Assembly (NCBI GenBank): GCA_964370305.1
Contig: CAYJIU010000005.1
Span: 1-45,145 of the forward strand
DNA: 45,145 bases
Origin: CAYJAD01 sp964370305
GTDB lineage: Bacteria; Desulfobacterota; Desulfovibrionia; Desulfovibrionales; Desulfovibrionaceae
Direction of reading: 5' to 3'
Shown: in pieces, positions 44,388 through 45,145 of the stretch
Numbering within the stretch: the first letter of the stretch is position 1
Layout: each line of letters begins with the position of its first letter
The notes under the pieces: model-generated
The model's input: the letters and a program-made list of their open reading frames with translations, nothing else
Told to the model about the DNA's origin: nothing
Database searches by the model: none
Program-made: the position numbers and the translations under genes

Positions 44388-45145
44388 TTAGAGCCCCGCC
44401 CCGCAGCATTTTTTGTATTTTCGCCCACTGCCGCATGGGCAAGGGTCATTGCGCCCGGCTCGTTTTTCTGCTCGTACTGGAGAGCTTTTTTCTTGCTCAT
44501 TTTCTGCTGGGCCGGAGTAAGACACACTTGCTTCTTCTTTGTGCTTAAATGTGTCATCAGGTGTTTGTTCTTCACGCTGGATGCGAATACGCGTAAGAGC
44601 CTTAAACACACCTTCACGGATACGCATAAGCATAGATTGAAATAATTCAAAACCTTCACGTTTATATTCAAGTTTTGGATCTTTTTGGCCATAACCCCTA
44701 AGTCCAATGCCGTCACGCAATGAGTCCATATTTCTAAGATGCTCTTTCCAGCAACGGTCTAGCTCTTCTAACAAAAAGTAGCGGATGACATCTTTATACA
44801 TTTCAGGCGCATCATTTTGCAATTCAGCAAAAATATCTTGGATATATTTTTCTGCCTCAAGGCGGGTAGGGGTAGCGGCACCTTCAGGCAGTGCGCGCTC
44901 AATATTAAATACATCTTTTAAGCGGCTGAGGATAATTTCATTATCTTCAGGGGTAATGACTTTATCTTTGCGACTTTCAACTTCATCATAAATTTCATCT
45001 AAAATATCATTGCGAAACTCTTCAAGCACCGGTTCAAGGTCACTTTCTTGGATGAATTCCTTACGCAAAGAGTAGGTAACCTCCCTTTGCTGGCTCATAA
45101 CATTATCATAATCAAGCAAGGTTTTACGTATTTCAAAGTGATGCG
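44388..45145 (-). CDS. secA: SecA preprotein translocase ATPase, C-terminal part (cut by window edge)
   Basis: The visible part (about 252 residues) includes HFEIRKTLLDYDNVMSQQR of the helical scaffold/wing region, LRDGIGLRGYGQKDPKLEYKREGFELF, and the zinc-binding tail NDPCPCGSGRKYKKCCG that contacts SecB and phospholipid in the family. SecA drives secretion through SecYEG by ATP hydrolysis. The motor domains lie beyond the window. The frame is open to its last base, so the start is outside. Confidence 0.95.
   Translation of the reverse strand, partial: HHFEIRKTLLDYDNVMSQQREVTYSLRKEFIQESDLEPVLEEFRNDILDEIYDEVESRKDKVITPEDNEIILSRLKDVFNIERALPEGAATPTRLEAEKYIQDIFAELQNDAPEMYKDVIRYFLLEELDRCWKEHLRNMDSLRDGIGLRGYGQKDPKLEYKREGFELFQSMLMRIREGVFKALTRIRIQREEQTPDDTFKHKEEASVSYSGPAENEQEKSSPVRAEKRAGRNDPCPCGSGRKYKKCCGAGL

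Noticed and set aside
44388..44716. Extension of the Sel1 protein upstream to 44716
   Set aside because: The extension overlaps secA coding sequence and would bury the clear signal peptide that begins at 44365.
1..45145. CRISPR array
   Set aside because: No regularly spaced direct repeats with unique spacers were seen; the repeated sequences are dispersed R1 and R2 copies.

Overview
The window looks like a chromosomal segment of a low-to-moderate GC deltaproteobacterial sulfate reducer of the Desulfovibrionaceae type. The strongest support is the aromatic amino acid operon at the right end. It has the archaeal-style aldolase plus dehydroquinate synthase II entry, followed by pheA, aroA and tyrA, which is the arrangement I know from Desulfovibrio. 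The large lactate/glycolate-oxidase-like Fe-S protein, anaerobic corrin genes, APS kinase and dCache chemoreceptor fit this. The lineage is an inference; no rRNA gene is present.

Layout. 1-5.8 kb: the C-terminal part of an Fe-S oxidoreductase, then a biotin unit (bioB, a fused bioD-bioA, and a sodium:solute symporter) joined by overlapping stop and start codons. 5.9-15.8 kb: ordinary housekeeping genes: chemoreceptor, tRNA-Val(TAC), FAH-family hydrolase, FKBP-type isomerase, MgtE, NadC, a PNPOx-family protein, an EF-hand gene interrupted by an in-frame TGA, and an AI-2E-family permease. The gaps between them hold two kinds of structured dispersed repeat, called R1 and R2 here. 15.9-29.5 kb: a surface-glycan locus with an ABC flippase-like transporter, a GT2 glycosyltransferase, three related PAPS-dependent sulfotransferase-like proteins, a sulfotransferase/Caps_synth fusion, a glycosyltransferase-kinase-methyltransferase fusion, a PseC-like aminotransferase and APS kinase (CysC). 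The stretch 17.8-27.7 kb is visibly more AT-rich than its surroundings and holds a 10-N assembly gap inside one of two near-duplicate sulfotransferase genes. 29.5-36.3 kb: cbiET, cbiD and a 1016-residue membrane protein with a degenerate PHP-like region, then a CntK-type (DapF-fold) racemase. 36.5-38 kb: a VWA-OmpA protein and a small secreted protein. 38-43.3 kb: the aromatic operon on the minus strand. 43.4 kb to the end: a Sel1-repeat protein and the C-terminal end of SecA.

How the genes work together. In the glycan locus CysC would turn APS, which is abundant in a sulfate reducer, into PAPS for the sulfotransferases. The glycosyltransferases would build the glycan, the ABC protein could flip it, and the kinase-methyltransferase fusion could modify or cap it. 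In the aromatic operon I found a complete transcription attenuator: a 34-codon leader peptide with 8 Phe and 2 Tyr codons, protector and antiterminator pairings, and a strong terminator with eight Ts about 60 bases before the first structural gene. This leader and the sulfated-glycan locus with its three-domain fusion protein are the most notable findings.
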